Assembly (NCBI GenBank): GCA_023053575.1
Contig: JAKZAP010000010.1
Location: 17,668,628 to 17,732,627 of the forward strand
Direction of reading: 5' to 3'
Source of the DNA: Branchinecta lynchi
Taxonomy: Eukaryota > Arthropoda > Branchiopoda > Anostraca > Branchinectidae
DNA length: 64,000 bases
Positions 50,950-62,950 of this stretch are shown in pieces. Every line of letters starts with the position of its first letter. Position 1 is the stretch's first letter. Below the pieces are notes generated by a model that was given only the letters and a program-made list of their open reading frames with translations, had not been told where the DNA came from and did not search any database. The position numbers and the translations under genes were made by a program.

Positions 50950-51485
50950 GGTCAGTAGGTGTTTAGAAGAAAGCCATTTGGCAAGGCTGCAACATGTGAC
51001 CTTATTTAATGGATATTTTTTTTTCTTTTTTTTTTATTATTGAAAGTCCACGATAATAATCATTAAAGTAAAGGAGTGGAAAGGTAATGAACAAGAGCTG
51101 GAAGCTCATATGGCACCAGAGCCAGGCATTTGCAAGCAGCTTGCAAGGATCATGCAAGGATGGGTCAGAGGATGAAAGTAGGAATTCATCAGTTTGTGGG
51201 TTTGTTGTGATCGTTTGTAAGGAAAACTCTTGAGATAAGGAAGATCAAGGGTCCTTGGAAATCACGAGAATGTATAGGTTGGTAATGGATTTGGCTGTGA
51301 TGGTGCAACCGGTTTTACCAAAAACCGCCCTGCTTCATACCTGTTCGGTTATGTTTTACCGTCTGGCCGACAACATTGTGGGGGGGGGCATCCCCCCCCA
51401 TATGTAACATCCCTGGTTACATATGCTGTGTGATACAATGTTCTTTACCTTACAGAAAGGCCTTGATGGCAGCCTAACAAGTGGT

Positions 51486-52000
51486 AAGATCTGGGTAAGA
51501 TAGGACCCCAGACAAAAATACTCAGTCTGTATCAAGGACAGCTTTACAATGGTAAAATATTGGAGTGAAGTTTGTCACTAGGTTATGGCCCATTGCTTTT
51601 GTTTCTTGGATACCTGCTAGGGGCATCATGTATGGGGGGGGCTGGGGGGATGCCCTCCCCCAATATACCAACTGGCCGACAACATTCCCCCCCCCCCCCC
51701 ATGCGCGACGCGCCTGGTGACATGTGCTGCATGATACAAGGTTCGTCACCTTAGAAAAAGGCCTTGATGGCAGCATAACAAGACCTGGGTAAGATAGGAC
51801 CCCAGACAAAAATACTGTATCTGTATTAAGGACAGCTTTACAATGGTAAAAGATTGGAGTGAAATTTGCTACTAGGTAATGGCCCGTTGCTTTTGTTTCT
51901 TGGATACCTCCTAGGGGCATCACATATGGGGATTGGGGAGGTCTGGGGGAACGCCCTCCCCTATTATTGTCGGCCAGCCCGTATACCGAATCAGCACGAA
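51486..52000. repeat. ~297-bp direct duplication in SMC5 intron 1
   Basis: GGGTAAGATAGGACCCCAGA, then GACAGCTTTACAATGGTAAA and TGGCCCATTGCTTTTGTTTC start near 51,492 and again near 51,787. The two units are roughly 90% alike and each ends in a G-rich run. Confidence 0.8.
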
Positions 52001-52674
52001 GCGCCACAGTTTTTATAAACACACTTGATTTTTTTATGCAAACAGTCGGTTTCAGTAGATTTTTCATCAAAATGGTCTTTTTTTTCTTAAAAACAGTCAT
52101 TTATTGTGAAAATCAGCAGATTTTTCGTCAAAACTGTTGTTGTTTTGCTGGAAAATAGTCATGTTTGCTGCCAAAACAGTCGATACACGTAACCAGCTAG
52201 TCCGCCAATAGGTACCTTGCCCAACCCCCCAAACATTTTGGCTAGTAACGCCTCTTACTTCATGGATACCTCAGTACTATTCCTTACACAAAAGTTTCAT
52301 AAATAATGAAACCTGCAGGTGCATTCAGTTCTTTCGAGCCATTGAACCGAGTCTTTCCTTTACTTTTTTTTGTCAATCTCTTGTTTTATGCCAGGAAGAG
52401 CACGGCATTATCTTTGCTCACACTTATAAAAAAATCTGCCTCTGTGTCAGATGACAACCTGTTGTGAATAGGCTATAAATTTGTATTCAAAGCAGTGACC
52501 ATGTTCAAACCATATTCTTGCACTTAACACATTTCGATGACTAGGGTGAAAGAATGGACTAACACATGGGTTGCCAGCCTAGTTAGGTCAAGCCTAGTGC
52601 TTGGAGCCGGAATAACCTATTTGTCTGGGCCCTTAGCTTTCATTTCTCTGACAGTGCACTTGAATTGTGATTGA

Positions 52675-52929
<255 letters not shown>

Positions 52930-54304
52930 TAGTTATTGGCCTGATAATTTAGACCCCTGCTCTAGGCTGTCCTCTTCCAGAGTTTTCTCATCCGGAAAAT
53001 TTAAAGAGTGACTTTTGGTCCAAAAATTGGGTGAATTGAGTGAATTGGGAACATTTCAGTTTTCTTCTTATGAAAAAACTTGAACTAGTCACTTCGGTCA
53101 GAATCCCTGCTGCAAAAATTACACATTTGGACGTCATCTGAAATGGAGGATTTTTATGTCCTACGTAGGACCGCCGAGTGATAAAAACAAAATAGAATGA
53201 CAATTCACACTATCTTGCGACACATTGCAACCCTGTTCTCTTCAACTGATGAAATTAGCAGAGTAAGTCAACATTCAATGCTGGATCAGACACTGTAGTT
53301 CCCTGTGGAGGTCCCTAGTTTAGGTCTCGTTAGGTCCAAAAATGACACAAGTTTTAGTTTTTAATTATTTGGCCCAAGTTGTATGTGAATTTTAAGATAA
53401 AATTAAACTTGTATTGTACATAGGGGAGAGTTGAGTAGGAATGTACATATCCTCTTTATTATTTTGTTAGGACGAATAACCAATGATCGCTGCATCGGTC
53501 TTCGGTTTTACAGTAAACGATTGATGGTTTATTGATTGCTGATGGTTCGAAAGTGGAACCGCCTGTTTTAAGTAGACTTCTGGCCATTTCTAAGTAGCCG
53601 GCTTGCCAACTCGTCTTCCTTTCGTTTCCCTTCCATTCTTTTTTTATAAAAGCATTTCAGAAGCAGTGCCTAGTTAAGACCAGAGGCGTTTCTAGCCAAA
53701 ATGTTTGGAGGGGGGGGGGACGAGGGATTTACCGACCCTTTTTGCAGAAAAAAAGACTGTTTTCGACAACAAAAATGACACTCGAAAAATCGACCAATTT
53801 TCAGAAAAACCGACTGTTTTCATGAAAAAAAAAATCAACTGTTTTGACAAAAAACCGCAGCGCTTCGCGCCGACTCGGTTATTTTTACCGACTAGCCGAC
53901 AGCGTTGGGGGGGGGGGGGGGGAGCTAAATCTAATGCCAGCAAATGTTATTGAGAAACTGGATCGACCCTTTAGCACAACGTGTCCTCCCTCTTACAAAT
54001 TATTCAGTATGCAGAAATGACGTAAGTATATAAATACAAGGCTGATGAAGGCTTTCACGCTTCTTACTTAAACAAAAAAAACAACACAAACTCATTTAGG
54101 AAAAAATTTTGGAACCTAGGAATCTAACTCTTAAGGAATTGTGAGACCTAAAACATTTCGTGGAGATGAATGCTATCTGCGCCTTTTTTTTTTAACCGTC
54201 TCCGAACTAACTACATCGTCTGGTAACGTAATGTCCACATCGGGCAAATGCCCAACGGCCGACATCTTTGTGAACAATTTTGGACAAAAAATATATAAAA
54301 CAAA

Positions 54305-56285
54305 CAAAAACAACAAGAGCTGTAAGCTCATATTTGACTTGCAATTGTATGTAGTAGGTAAGGGCTCTGTCAGATTGATTGGGTCCTTGATCTGCCCGCC
54401 AAGTTTCGTGTTAAAAAACGCCCCTCCACCCCCCAAGTGTCCGGATCCCATCCAATTGTGCAAATGATTTTTCTAGAATAAATGCTTGATCTTTTAAATC
54501 CGATCCCTCCATTCTGACCGTATCTTGAGATTTCCGATCACCCCCTCACAACTACCCTAATCCGCTAAAGTTGAGATGAATCCTTTGATCAAAATTACTT
54601 TTTCGACCTTGCAGTTAACATGCACACTTTAAGGGAGCTGGAACTTCATTTGTAAGCAAAATCCTTAAGGCAAAAATGATAATGGGCTCAAGGGGGTCAT
54701 GGAAATGTATATTTAGATTAAAAGTATTTTTCTTACTTTGTGGTCAAGATTGGTACTTTAAGGAATATTCGGATTTGGAAAGTGGTGATTTCTGAGCCAA
54801 TCTTGTCGAATGTCTATTATTCCAGCCAAGTTGCATCGTCCTAGCACATCTGGAAGTACCTTAACTCGTGATCACCGAAATTCCGGACCCCCCTTCAAAC
54901 TCCCCCCACAGTCGCCGGAGCCAATCCAGTTCTGAAAAAGATTTATCCAGAGCATCTGTTTATTCCGAGCTAACGAGCTCGTATCCCTGCCGGTCCCTAG
55001 TGATCAAAATATATTGTCACGAAGTATTTTCGAAATTAAAGAACCTGAACCTGACTCAATATTCCGGATTCCTCCTCCCTCCACTCCCCCCACGACTATC
55101 GGATCGAGTAAGTTTTTATTTGCAAGTCTCGGATCCCTGATATGCCTCCCAAGCTTCGTCGCGAAAATCCCCAAAACTGGCATCACCAGAATTCAGGGAA
55201 ACTCCCCTCCATCCCACCCCAAGGGTCCGGATCCAGCACAACTTCGTAGGCGATTTATCTGGGGCAGCTGCTTGTGCTTCCCAACAAGTTTCACTCCGAT
55301 CCCTCCATTCTAACAGTTTCTCGAGATTTCCGGTTTCCCCCCTCCAACAACTCCCCCATAGCTACCGAATCCGGTCCGGACTTCAAATGGGACATCATCA
55401 AAGATATGTCCTTATTCAGTTATCAAGTTTCATTCCAATCCGATCACCCCTTCGAAAGTTACACACTACTCAATTTCCAGATTCCCTCGCCCCCCCCCCC
55501 CCAGATGGTTGGATTGGGAAACTGATTGTTTCCAATTTCATTTGGTCGGGTCCGTGATATGCCTCCCAAGTTTCGTCCTGAAAATCCCAAAAAACTGACA
55601 TCATCGGAATTCCGGGAAAACTCCCCCCCCCCCCCCCCCACCAAGGGTCTGGATTCAGTCCAGTTGTGTAAACGATTTATCTGGGGCAGATGCTTGTTCT
55701 TCCCAGCAAGTTTCACTCCGATCCCTCCATTCTAATCATTTCCCGAGATTTTCGGTCTCCCCCCCCCATAGCTACCGAACCCAGTCCGGACTTCAGATGG
55801 GACATCAGAGGTATGTCCTTTATTCGGCTATCAACTTTCATTTCAATCCGATCACCCGTTCAAAAGTTACGTACGACTCAATTTTCCAGATTCCCACGCC
55901 CTCCACCCCCACCCCAGATGGTCGGATCAGGAAACTGATTGTTTCCAAGTTAGTTTTGTTGGATCCCTAATATGCCTGGCAAGTTTCATCGTCCTAGCAC
56001 ATCTGGAAGTACCCCAACTCGGAAAAATGTGATAAAATGCCCTATATTTTCCAGATTCCCCCGCCCTCTACTCCCCCGCAGATGGTCGGATCTAGAAACT
56101 GATTATTTCTAGGTCAGTTTGGTCGGGTCTCTGATATGCCTGCCAAGTTTCATCGTCCTAGCACATCTGGACCCTAACTCGAAAAAGTGTGACAAAAAAG
56201 ACGGACTGACCGATAGACGGAATTGCGATCGGTACATGGCACTTGAGCCAGAGGCTGCAAGCCAGAGGCTGCAAGTGCCCTAAAA
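54305..56285. repeat. ~2-kb element with ~420-bp internal units
   Basis: Begins near CAACAAGAGCTGTAAGCTCA and ends near GACGGAATTGCGATCGGTAC with ATGGCACTTGAGCC. Inside, 'TGATATGCCTCCCAAG.TTCGTC' and 'TTTCACTCCGATCCCTCCATTCT' recur about 420 bp apart (near 55,138, 55,557 and 55,974), with a shorter step to 56,131. A related element in reverse orientation lies at 60,775-61,345. Frames across it are composition artefacts. Confidence 0.65.
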
Positions 56286-56548
56286 CAAAACAAACAAAAA
56301 CAAAAGCTTGAACAATTTTGAAACGATGGCCCTATAGGTGCGCATTTTCGTTATACACAGCCAGAAGTTTCTCTTAACGCCATGGCACAATTTTACATCT
56401 CGATTAACCCCCGGTGAAATCTGTAGGCCAATGTGGGAATTCGAAAGTCCACACAGGCCCTCTTCGTACGGACGGAAAGCGGCAAACTTCGTGATCCGTC
56501 GCTGAAGACCTGCTCAGTGAATCCTCGGACTGACTCCTGGTTTGAGCA

Positions 56549-56839
56549 CTCTGTATCAGTGGTTCCCAACCTTTTCCGTACGCCGTACCCCTAATTAAGG
56601 TTGTGTACCCCTTTTTGAAGAATCATTGTTCTACTATTCTACTAAGATCCGCAAACTGGTCAAGCGTCAGAAATACACTTGCGATGTTTCTGTGAACCTT
56701 CGTAAGCGAAAACTCTAATTTTTTGACGAAATCAGACATTTTCGAATTCGGAGATTATGGACCTTCGCGTACCCCTCACGAGGGTCTCGCATACCCCTTT
56801 GGGTACGCATACACCCGGTTGGTAACTACTGCTTTATAT
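56549..56839. mobile_element. hAT-type MITE
   Basis: CAGTGGTTCCCAACC at 56,557 and GGTTGGTAACTACTG ending 56,831 are inverted ends of the classic hAT 'CAGTGGTTCCCAA' type. Flanks CTCTGTAT and CTTTATAT are similar 8-mers, a decayed target duplication. 275 bp, non-coding. Confidence 0.85.
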
Positions 56840-57088
56840 GACAAAGTCCAAAACACGCTAGTGAATATCGGGAAGAACGAGAAACGTCGCCCAAATGATG
56901 ACTCAAATCCTATGTCAACCAATCAACGGGGTTCGTTGGGGACAGCTGTGGTTATGCTTTCGGCTCATCGCTAGGCATACGGTGATTCTTCATAAGTACG
57001 ATGAGTTAGTCATCAAGAGTATACTCGACCGGGATGGGGGTGATCTAGCTAGACATCCGCTTCCGATTGAACTCTTTTTACGTTTCAG

Positions 57089-57241
57089 ATTACTGAGTTC
57101 ATTCGAAGCGAGCAGAGTGAGGCTGTTATTGAAATTACCCTGCACAACGAATCCGGGCCGGATGTTATAGTGAAGCACATCATCCATCGAAACGGGAAGA
57201 GTGACTGGTTTGCAAATGGGGTGCGGTACAGTAAAGAGAAG
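57089..57241 (+). CDS. SMC5: SMC5 exon 3
   Basis: Bounded by ACGTTTCAG|ATTACT and GAGAAG|GTGAGA, 51 codons in phase 0. It encodes ITEFIRSEQSEAVIEITLHN, then VIVKHIIHRNGKSDWFANGV. This is the SMC5 head segment after the P-loop ('...V.HG...A.IEI.L', '...I.R....S.W..NG'). Gly and Trp of the 'S.W..NG' turn are conserved in SMC proteins. It joins exon 2 without a frame change. Confidence 0.93.
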
Positions 57242-59677
57242 GTGAGAAACCCATTTCTTGATTAGCTTCAGAGAGCTGCTGCAACTGATCCCAAAGAAAG
57301 TAATACAGTTCAGAATTTGCAGTTGAGCGCTTCAAGCGGATTAAGTACAAATGGAAACGCTACTCTGATTTGACTCCTGAAAGTCTGCTGTCTTCTTGAT
57401 GCCGATTTTCCGCGGTGAATAGAAATCTTTGAATAAAATCTTATATAAAATAAAGCTATTACTATCAATAACTTCTTATTGTTGTATACGGGAAAACTGG
57501 ATGGTTCGGTAACGTGGATCCATTTGTGTAAGGCGGCGGGTAACCAAGGGTGGTAGTGGACGAGGTTTTGCGTTAACATATAAATAGTTTTATTCGCAAA
57601 CTTACTCTGTATAAATGTAAATCCCAATCCGGGCAAACGCAAACACTGTTGAAAATAATGGAAGACTAAGACCTACAAATAACGAATGAAGATTAATCGA
57701 TGAATGACCCAGGCCAAGACTGTGTAACGACTCGAATATTTAATTCCAAATATTTATAACTACTTTCGCAAAGTACCTTGTTCTCGAAGTAGCATTTCCT
57801 CACGCAGTGTTTTCAGTGTTTCCTGTTTTAATGGGTAACTCAAGAGTGGTAACGATTCAAGTAAAAGAGGAAACGATTTAAGCAAAGAGTAAACAGTTTA
57901 AGTAAAAGCAGGTATATAAGGATCAGTGTATTTGTATCTAGTGAGTCAGTGTAGAGTCAGTCCTAAGACAGTAGGGATTAAGGACAGTTAGATTAACAGA
58001 TGTATTCGATGTATGCAGAAGTTCAAGGTTAAGCGTAAGTGTGATTTCTAGACACTGTTTATTGAATGTAGGACCCAGGACCTACCGTCCGAACTTCCCC
58101 CTCCACAGTCACGAACCAACCCTTTGAGGATTAAGATCAGAGTACCGGTATAGTATAATATGAACGGTGTTAGATTGCAAAAAAAACACGCAGTCCGATA
58201 TTCGGAGTCGGATGCGAATTTCATCCTTGACTCCGAAATTTTGACGCATTGCCTGCAGGTTTTCCCATAGTGCGCGAATTTCGCATTCTTATTTTCGGAA
58301 GCGAAATCTGATTGAGTTGTATGTGCAGGTAGGGTTAAGATTCCGTGTAGGTATTGTGAATAGCCTATGGGTATGTATTTCTACTTTAAAAAGCCAAAAG
58401 AATAATCATCAACAAATACAAAAAAAATACCCATTACCGTAAAGATGGAGGGACCTAGCTGCCTTAGTCCTTCGTTCCATTGATTCAGTAAAAACCTTGA
58501 AAACGCTGATAGCCGACTAGCTGATTTACGTCACAAATAATAGAAGGTTCATCTTAACTGCTGAGTCACATGGTTTCCAATTTACATCAGCAAGTCACGA
58601 ATAGGACATCATAATATTAAAAAGGTCAAGTGTAGCTGCTTAATCGCATATGTGAAACTCAAGTTGTCAAATTACAACTATGACCGCATACTTTGTACAT
58701 TTCGTAGTTTAAAAAAAAAAAACGCAATAAATAAATAAAGGAAGGGGTCATTTTATCAGACGAAGAGTTAAACAGCTTTACAGAGGACTGTACACAGCTA
58801 TTGCGATATCTTACATGAGTGCGTTGGACAGGTTAGAGTTTTGGTATCGGCAACGCAACTAGTCTTGGAGACCTTGGTCTTTCAGTTGTAAATTCAAGGG
58901 GGAGGATATTACGGAGGGTTGGGTGGTTTATTGTACAGTAGTGTAGTCCCACCTGAACTCTACAGCTGAGTTTTTGATGGTTAAAAATATTGTTTCTTCC
59001 GAGTGCTATGGGCATGGAATCGAAACGGCCTGCAAGGACACAGTCAGCTTTGGTTGCGTCATTGAACCAATAGGCCTCCTGCCACAGTTTTCATGTGAAT
59101 GAGTGAATAAAATATTTTATTGCCCATCAGCAACACAAAGGAAAAAAAAGGAACGAGTGTGAAAAAAGAAAAGAAAAACAACAAAACGTATTGGCCTCAA
59201 GCCCTCTCTCTGCCAAATTGGCTCCATATGTTGTATTTAGTCTATCAATTAACAGAACTTAAACTTGAACTTATTAAAGCATCTTGGAAGGGTAGGGCTA
59301 ACCGCCCGGGGACGAAAATAAATTAACCAGAATCCTTAAAGGACCTTTCGCATTATTAACTGTCAACTTACAGTATTTTAAAATATTTGAACACTTTAAG
59401 ACTAGGCCGCGGTTTCAGCAAATAACCCAGTGTTTTGGCTGTTTCAAGCCTTTTCCGAGACCCGTGGACTTACAGCGAAAACAGGGAAAAAAATTACATA
59501 ACCGATTTTTCTGATGGAAAATCTTCTCGCAGACAACCGTCGACAGCATGAGACACATCGAAGGTAGCAAAACACGACAGGTGAGAAAATCAGCGTGGTC
59601 TGGAAGTAGGTTGCGTTAGTATTATAGGTAAGAGAGGTCCTTTAAAAAAACTGTCGGATTAAAAGCTTTCTTTACAG
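57242..59677 (+). other. SMC5: SMC5 intron 3
   Basis: A 2.4-kb intron. Contains a minus-strand LINE-like tail near 59,100 (TTTTATTGCCCATCAGCAAC) and a TTAA-ended MITE (59,336-59,645) whose right end is only 32 bp before the exon 4 acceptor. Otherwise unassigned. Confidence 0.85.
59336..59645 (-). mobile_element. TTAA-ended MITE, copy 5, beside SMC5 exon 4
   Basis: Starts TTAAAGGACCTTTCGCATTA and ends GAGAGGTCCTTTAA, in reverse orientation to copies 1, 3 and 4. The interior includes AACCGATTTTTCTGATGGAA. Its end lies in the region where the branch point of exon 4 would be expected. Confidence 0.75.
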
Positions 59678-59807
59678 GTTCTTGAAATCTTCAAAGTGTG
59701 GAATATCAACATGAATAACCTCTGTCAGTTCCAGTCTCAAGAGAAAGTCCAGGACTTCAGTAAGATGTCACCACAGGAGCTGTTGAAAAATACTCAGGTT
59801 TGCACCG
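59678..59807 (+). CDS. SMC5: SMC5 exon 4
   Basis: Follows the acceptor CTTTACAG. It encodes VLEIFKVWNINMNNLCQFQS, then QEKVQDFSKMSPQELLKNTQ. 'NLCQF..QEKV.DF..M.PQELL' is the SMC5 Q-loop region where the head passes into the coiled coil. Two donors are possible: CAG|GTTTGC at 59,797 and ACCG|GTGAGT at 59,807. The second fits the consensus better and is used here. The Q-loop reads QFQSQEKV, whereas most family members have a Leu-Pro in place of the second Gln-Ser. Later exons are outside the window or were not recognised. Confidence 0.9.
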
Positions 59808-60132
59808 GTGAGTGTTACCAAGAACTCATAAACTTACATTAAAATTAGAGCAAAATAACACTACGGGGTAGCGCTAACGGCCAATATTTGAAAAAGGGAA
59901 CACACACTCGAATAGTAGCGACACTATCACCACTAGTTGCGATTGGCTGATGGATATGAGATAGCCTACTAAAACTCAATCATTCTTGCACCAGCACTGG
60001 CTCCAATAATTTCATATTTTGAACATAGCGAAAAATGGATATAAGTTCACTTATATCCACGATGTGTGCAGAGTGCAGACCGCAACTAAGCTTTACCAGA
60101 AATTTCTAAGCCCTCAAATTTGATCAAATTAC

Positions 60133-60412
60133 TTCAGCCCAAGCTGACTGCGAATTATGTTTGATAGTGGAAAACGGATACGTCAGCTGAATTTTATTAG
60201 AGCTATATTTCAGCCCTTCTTGGTAAGGGTCCTCTTCAGGCTCAAAGCCGCTCAAGTTGGAAAAACGAACTTGTGAGAAAAACGAAAATTTTCCCACAAG
60301 TTCATTAAATTCAGCGGCTTTGACCCTGAAGAGGACCCTTGCCAAAAAGTGCCGAAATATAGCTCCAATAAAATTCAGCTTACGTATCCGTTTTGCACCA
60401 TCAAATATGACC
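60133..60412. mobile_element. Fold-back element, subfamily B, full palindrome
   Basis: The left arm starts TTCAGCCCAAGCTGACTGCG and GAAAACGGATACGTCAGCTG. The right arm ends AGCTTACGTATCCGTTTTGC and ACCATCAAATATGA. The arms are complementary for over 100 bp around a centre near 60,285 (CTTGTGAGAAAAACGAAAAT). It is the best two-armed example. No TSD was identified. Confidence 0.85.
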
Positions 60413-60774
60413 TCAAGTTTGTCCCCCTTTGAATGCCGCAAGCATAATGGAGGCGATACGAATATGGCCGGTTTGCGAAGCCTGGATAGCGCGAATAACA
60501 TGCAAAAAAAACATATGACAAAGATCGTAACATCCTCCTTGGAAACGAGGGAGAATTCACTGTGTGAAATAACCTGTTACACCGTGTTTGGGTTGGGCAT
60601 GTCAGGTGAACTAGGAAGAGGAGAAAGATAAACAGAGAACTGGGGACATCCCGGATAGAATAAATAGAATTTACCAATAATTCTGATCCCCAGTAATCGG
60701 ACAACCATGTTCATGATCCATCGCAAGCCTCAAGTAACTTTCCAAATTAGATAAGATCCATTTAATGTTTTTAT

Positions 60775-61345
60775 GGCACTTGCCCTTCGGCCAAGTGCCA
60801 TATAGCGATCGCAATTTCTGTCCGTCCGTCAGTCTGTCGGTCCGGGTTTTCCTAGTTCGGGCACTTCCACATAAGCTACGACGATGAAACTTGGCAGGCA
60901 TATCAGGGACCCCAAATGATTAAGTTGGAGATACTCACTTCCCCGATCCGAGCATCGTGGGGGGAGTGGAGGGAGGGGGAATCCGGAATCTTGAGGTATT
61001 TATAACTCTTGAACGGGTGATCGGATCTTAATGAAACTTGGTATTTGGAAAGACCTCGTGTCTCAGACGATCCACATAAAATCCGAACAGGATCAAGTGA
61101 CTTCGGGGGGAGTTGGAGAGGGGAACCGGAAATCTTGGGAAACGCTTAGAGTGGAGGGACCACGATTGAACTTGTTGGGAAGAGCAAGCACAAGTCCTAC
61201 ATACGTCACTGACTTGAAATTAGATACCTTGTTTCTAGGTCTAATCCTAGGGGGGGGGGGGGAGTGAAGGGGGATTTTGTGACATTCTCATCTACTTTCT
61301 TGTACCACCTACTCGTAACAAGTGCCATATGAGCTCGTAGCTCTT
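60775..61345 (-). repeat. Short relative of the ~2-kb element, reverse orientation
   Basis: Opens with the hairpin GGCACTTGCCCTTCGGCCAA-GTGCC, then GATCGCAATTTCTGTCCGTC. It has TGATCGGATCTTAATGAAAC inside and closes with AAGTGCCATATGAGCTCGTA, GCTCTTGTTATT. Ends and interior match 54,305-56,285 in reverse. Confidence 0.65.
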
Positions 61346-62016
61346 GTTATTATAGCGTTCGTTTTTTGGGAGAAAGATATGAGGTATGGTATAAATAATG
61401 GAAAAGGGTATTTGGTGAGGAAAGGTATACGCAGTTGTGTCTCTTGGAATGTGGGAAAAATTATGGTAATTCATTAAGCTCCATTTCCACTGTGGTTTTC
61501 CAGTTCATAGGTAAGATAAATGTATAGAGGAATTGGTGTCTAGTGGAGCAAAAGTACAAGCAAGTGTGTCTGGTTACAGTGAAGCAGATGCGTCAAGCTG
61601 CAGCCTGACTTCATAATTCTTCCTTACAGTTTAACTGAAAAGGAAGCTTATTTTCACATCTGACATTTGAATAAGCTCCACTGAAACATTTTGACCCATC
61701 TAAGGAAATCTGTATTTTTTCATTCGAGGATAGTAATGACGTCCAGAGCCTCGTTTTTGTTGCAATAGCGCTGCCGCAGCGCTGCTGCAGTACTTCTTTG
61801 CTTTTGCAAAATATGCGTTTTTGGATTCACTTTCTTCTTGGTTGAAGCGGCAGCGCTGCAGCACCTTGCAGGGAAGCACGGACTTGGTCGGGAGCAAGTC
61901 CGTGATTCTCGAGAAGCGCTGCCGTCTTCCTCGGAAGCGCTGCAATGCTAAAACGGAGGTAGAAAGAATCAGTCCGGAATCGGCCGAGAAGTGGACCTGC
62001 AGCATGCAACAAAAAC
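61346..62016. other. No gene seen; AGCGCTGC-rich GC block
   Basis: The palindromic word GCAGCGCTGC and its core AGCGCTGC occur five times between 61,769 and 61,945. ACGGACTTGGTC/GAGCAAGTCCGT forms a hairpin near 61,880. Frames on both strands arise from this symmetric composition. Confidence 0.5.
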
Positions 62017-62950
62017 ATGGCTCAGAATGTGCACTGCTTGCGCGACAACCCAAAATCCTCAAGACGCAGAGATATTTTTAATGCTTGTTTGGCAGATTGC
62101 CTCCGTTCACTTTCCACTACCCTTATTTCCAATGCTCGTGATGTTTCTTTTCTTGCTTATGCTGACGACATTATCCTTCTATGTCGTTCCAAAGCTCGTC
62201 TGATTGAAAATTTTAACATCCTAACCCGTAAACTCAAGTCTAAAGGTCTTACAATAAGCATTAAGAAGTGCCATTACTTTGCTATTAACAGTAAGGACCG
62301 AGCTGATTTGAATTGTGGTGGTGGTGTTTCTTTCCCCCTTTGCGATCGTGTTTCATATCTGGGTGTCCCTTACTCTGCCTCAGCTCGTGATTTTAAAGCT
62401 GCTTTAATTATACATATTCAAGAAAATATTAGAAAAGCTTTCGGATTGATGATAAGATTTCGCGGTGTTTACCGGCGTGATATACTTGGATCTCTGTTTA
62501 ACGCAGTGGCTCTCCCTCATGTCCTTTTTCCTTCCCTCCTTTTCCGCGATTTCAGACTGAGTGATCTCTCAGCTATTCGGGTTTCTTATTTTAAGTATTG
62601 TAAATTTCTTCTTGGGTTCCCTATTTCGTTTAGTAATACTGAGATTGTTTCAAAATTTAAAGTAAAAGACCCATTAGTAATTGTTAAAAAGAAAGTTCAG
62701 AATTTTTACAGTAAGGCGGAGAATATTCTCCCAACCCACAACCTTTTCCCTTTTTTTACCGATAAGGCTCATTTATAGTTGTTCGCTATGATGATTGATT
62801 TATAGTGTTTTAAAGTTTCCAGTATTCTTATTTATCGTCGTGTATATTTAGACGCATATATTGTCTGTAGTTGTTTATTATGGTCTTATTTCAATTTTTG
62901 TACTCTTCAACTTTTGAGGGCAATAAAAGAATAATAATTGAATTTGAAAA
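62017..62950 (+). mobile_element. LINE ORF2 fragment, RT palm to C-terminus
   Basis: An open frame (62,017-62,778) encodes an RT palm with FLAYADDIILLCRSKARLIE, then ISIKKCHYFAINSKDRADLN, a SYLGVPYSAS turn, and LFNAVALPHVLFPSLLFRDF. The YADD box is the catalytic motif of motif C. A 3' region with (AAT)-rich end near 62,930 follows. Same family as the minus-strand copy at 50,341. It begins without its upstream fingers, so it is 5'-truncated. It is in the sense orientation of SMC5, in the intron after exon 4. Confidence 0.85.

Noticed and set aside
54868..55938. Pro/Ser-rich ORFs on both strands
   Set aside because: They come from the G/C-tract-rich tandem units of the 2-kb element and recur with each unit in different frames.
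61700..62081. Overlapping ORFs of 60-120 codons on both strands
   Set aside because: Symmetric palindromic composition opens both strands; no domain and no splice signals.
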